Source: Nitrospirales bacterium | GTDB taxonomy: Bacteria > Nitrospirota > Nitrospiria > Nitrospirales > UBA8639 | NCBI GenBank assembly: GCA_021604265.1 | Contig: BQIY01000139.1 | Location: forward strand, 1 to 6,379 | DNA: 6,379 bases | Reading direction: 5' to 3' | Shown here: positions 6,101 to 6,379 of the stretch, piece by piece | Layout: each line of letters opens with the position of its first letter | How positions within the stretch are numbered: the first letter of the stretch is position 1 | Made by a program: the position numbers and the translations under genes | Notes under the pieces: generated by a model | Told to the model about the DNA's origin: nothing | The model's database searches: none | The model's input: the letters and a program-made list of their open reading frames with translations, nothing else

Positions 6101-6130
6101 TTGACAGGATGTTCGCCTTCCAGCGATCAC
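6101..6130 (+). promoter_or_regulatory. Possible promoter of the 6181 gene (consensus -35, poor -10)
   Basis: TTGACA at 6101-6106 is a consensus sigma70 -35 hexamer. The best spaced -10 is GATCAC (6125-6130, 18-base gap), which is a poor match. A weak -10 beside an adjacent palindrome would fit an activator-dependent promoter. AT-rich TATAAA at 6161-6166 is too close to the SD to serve easily as a -10. Confidence 0.3.
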
Positions 6131-6180
6131 CAAATATTCTTTCTTGATAGGCATCGTAATTATAAAAAGGAGGGGCGTAC

Positions 6181-6379
6181 GATGAATCATATTTTGGCAA
6201 GTATCCCGTTAACGATTTTGGCTGTGAGTCTCGGGCTGAGTCCTACGATTCACGAGCTTTATGCGCAAAGTGAACGGCAATTAGGTGTGGTCGATACCAT
6301 GAGGCAGGCGGATCCGAACATGCGAATCCGTTGGAATCGAGACACCGGCGCTCCGGCACGGGTAGCTGGTCATCTCAGC
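6181..6379 (+). CDS. Secreted protein, N-terminal part only; possibly an M4/M36-like metallopeptidase propeptide
   Basis: The start is firm: AAAAAGGAGGGG ends a few bases before ATG 6181, with GGAGG at 6169-6173 and a 7-base gap. The first 27 or so residues (MNHILASIPLTILAVSLGL, then SPTIHELYAQ) look like a Sec signal peptide with possible cleavage after YAQ or near it, so the product should be exported. The next residues include DTMRQADPNMRIRWNRDTGAPARVAGHLS. An 'RWN..TG.P' stretch just after the signal peptide is reminiscent of the fungalysin/thermolysin propeptide (FTP-type) start of secreted M4/M36 metallopeptidases. That is a resemblance over a few residues, not a domain identification. 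The frame is open to the window edge, so the gene continues beyond it. The upstream palindrome and TTGACA suggest it is regulated. Confidence 0.75.

Overview
This looks like an accessory, partly decaying stretch of a Gram-negative bacterial chromosome with intermediate base composition. Strong Shine-Dalgarno (SD) sequences (GGAGG type) precede the convincing genes, and two proteins carry signal peptides. The overall protein flavour reminds me of Nitrospirota. That is an impression only, because no taxonomic marker is present.

Left part (1-1290): two gene relics lie tail to tail. The first (+) is an SGNH/GDSL hydrolase whose conserved blocks are all recognisable but spread over three frames, with a nonsense codon near the end. 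The second (-) is the C-terminal third of a PIG3-type zinc-binding quinone oxidoreductase, with no N-terminus, one nonsense codon and a two-base insertion. Beyond them, at 1195-1279, is a pair of hairpins.

Middle (1288-2312): one intact small gene (-, 1288-1614) encodes a 108-residue Trp/Gly/aromatic-rich protein of unknown function, probably all-beta. Upstream of it is an orphan, near-ideal SD (1745-1756) in front of a reading frame that stops after three codons. About 550 bases without a convincing gene follow. They hold several short hairpins and one doubtful Cys-containing mini-ORF.

Right-centre (2313-5471): two intact genes run on the minus strand, a probable HE-x3-H zincin-like protein (4041-5471) followed by a secreted two-domain protein (2313-3872). 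The latter joins a SixA-like histidine phosphatase to a DUF3616 domain. A hairpin with a T-rich tail lies between them, so they may be separate transcription units. Nothing seen shows a joint function.

Right end (5472-6379): about 700 gene-poor bases contain two clean dyads. One is in the leader of the zincin-like gene. The other is a perfect 10+1+10 palindrome next to TTGACA, ahead of a new plus-strand gene (6181 to the window edge). That gene starts a secreted protein whose first residues resemble the propeptide start of M4/M36-type metallopeptidases.

No tRNA, rRNA, CRISPR array, transposase or complete insertion sequence was seen.
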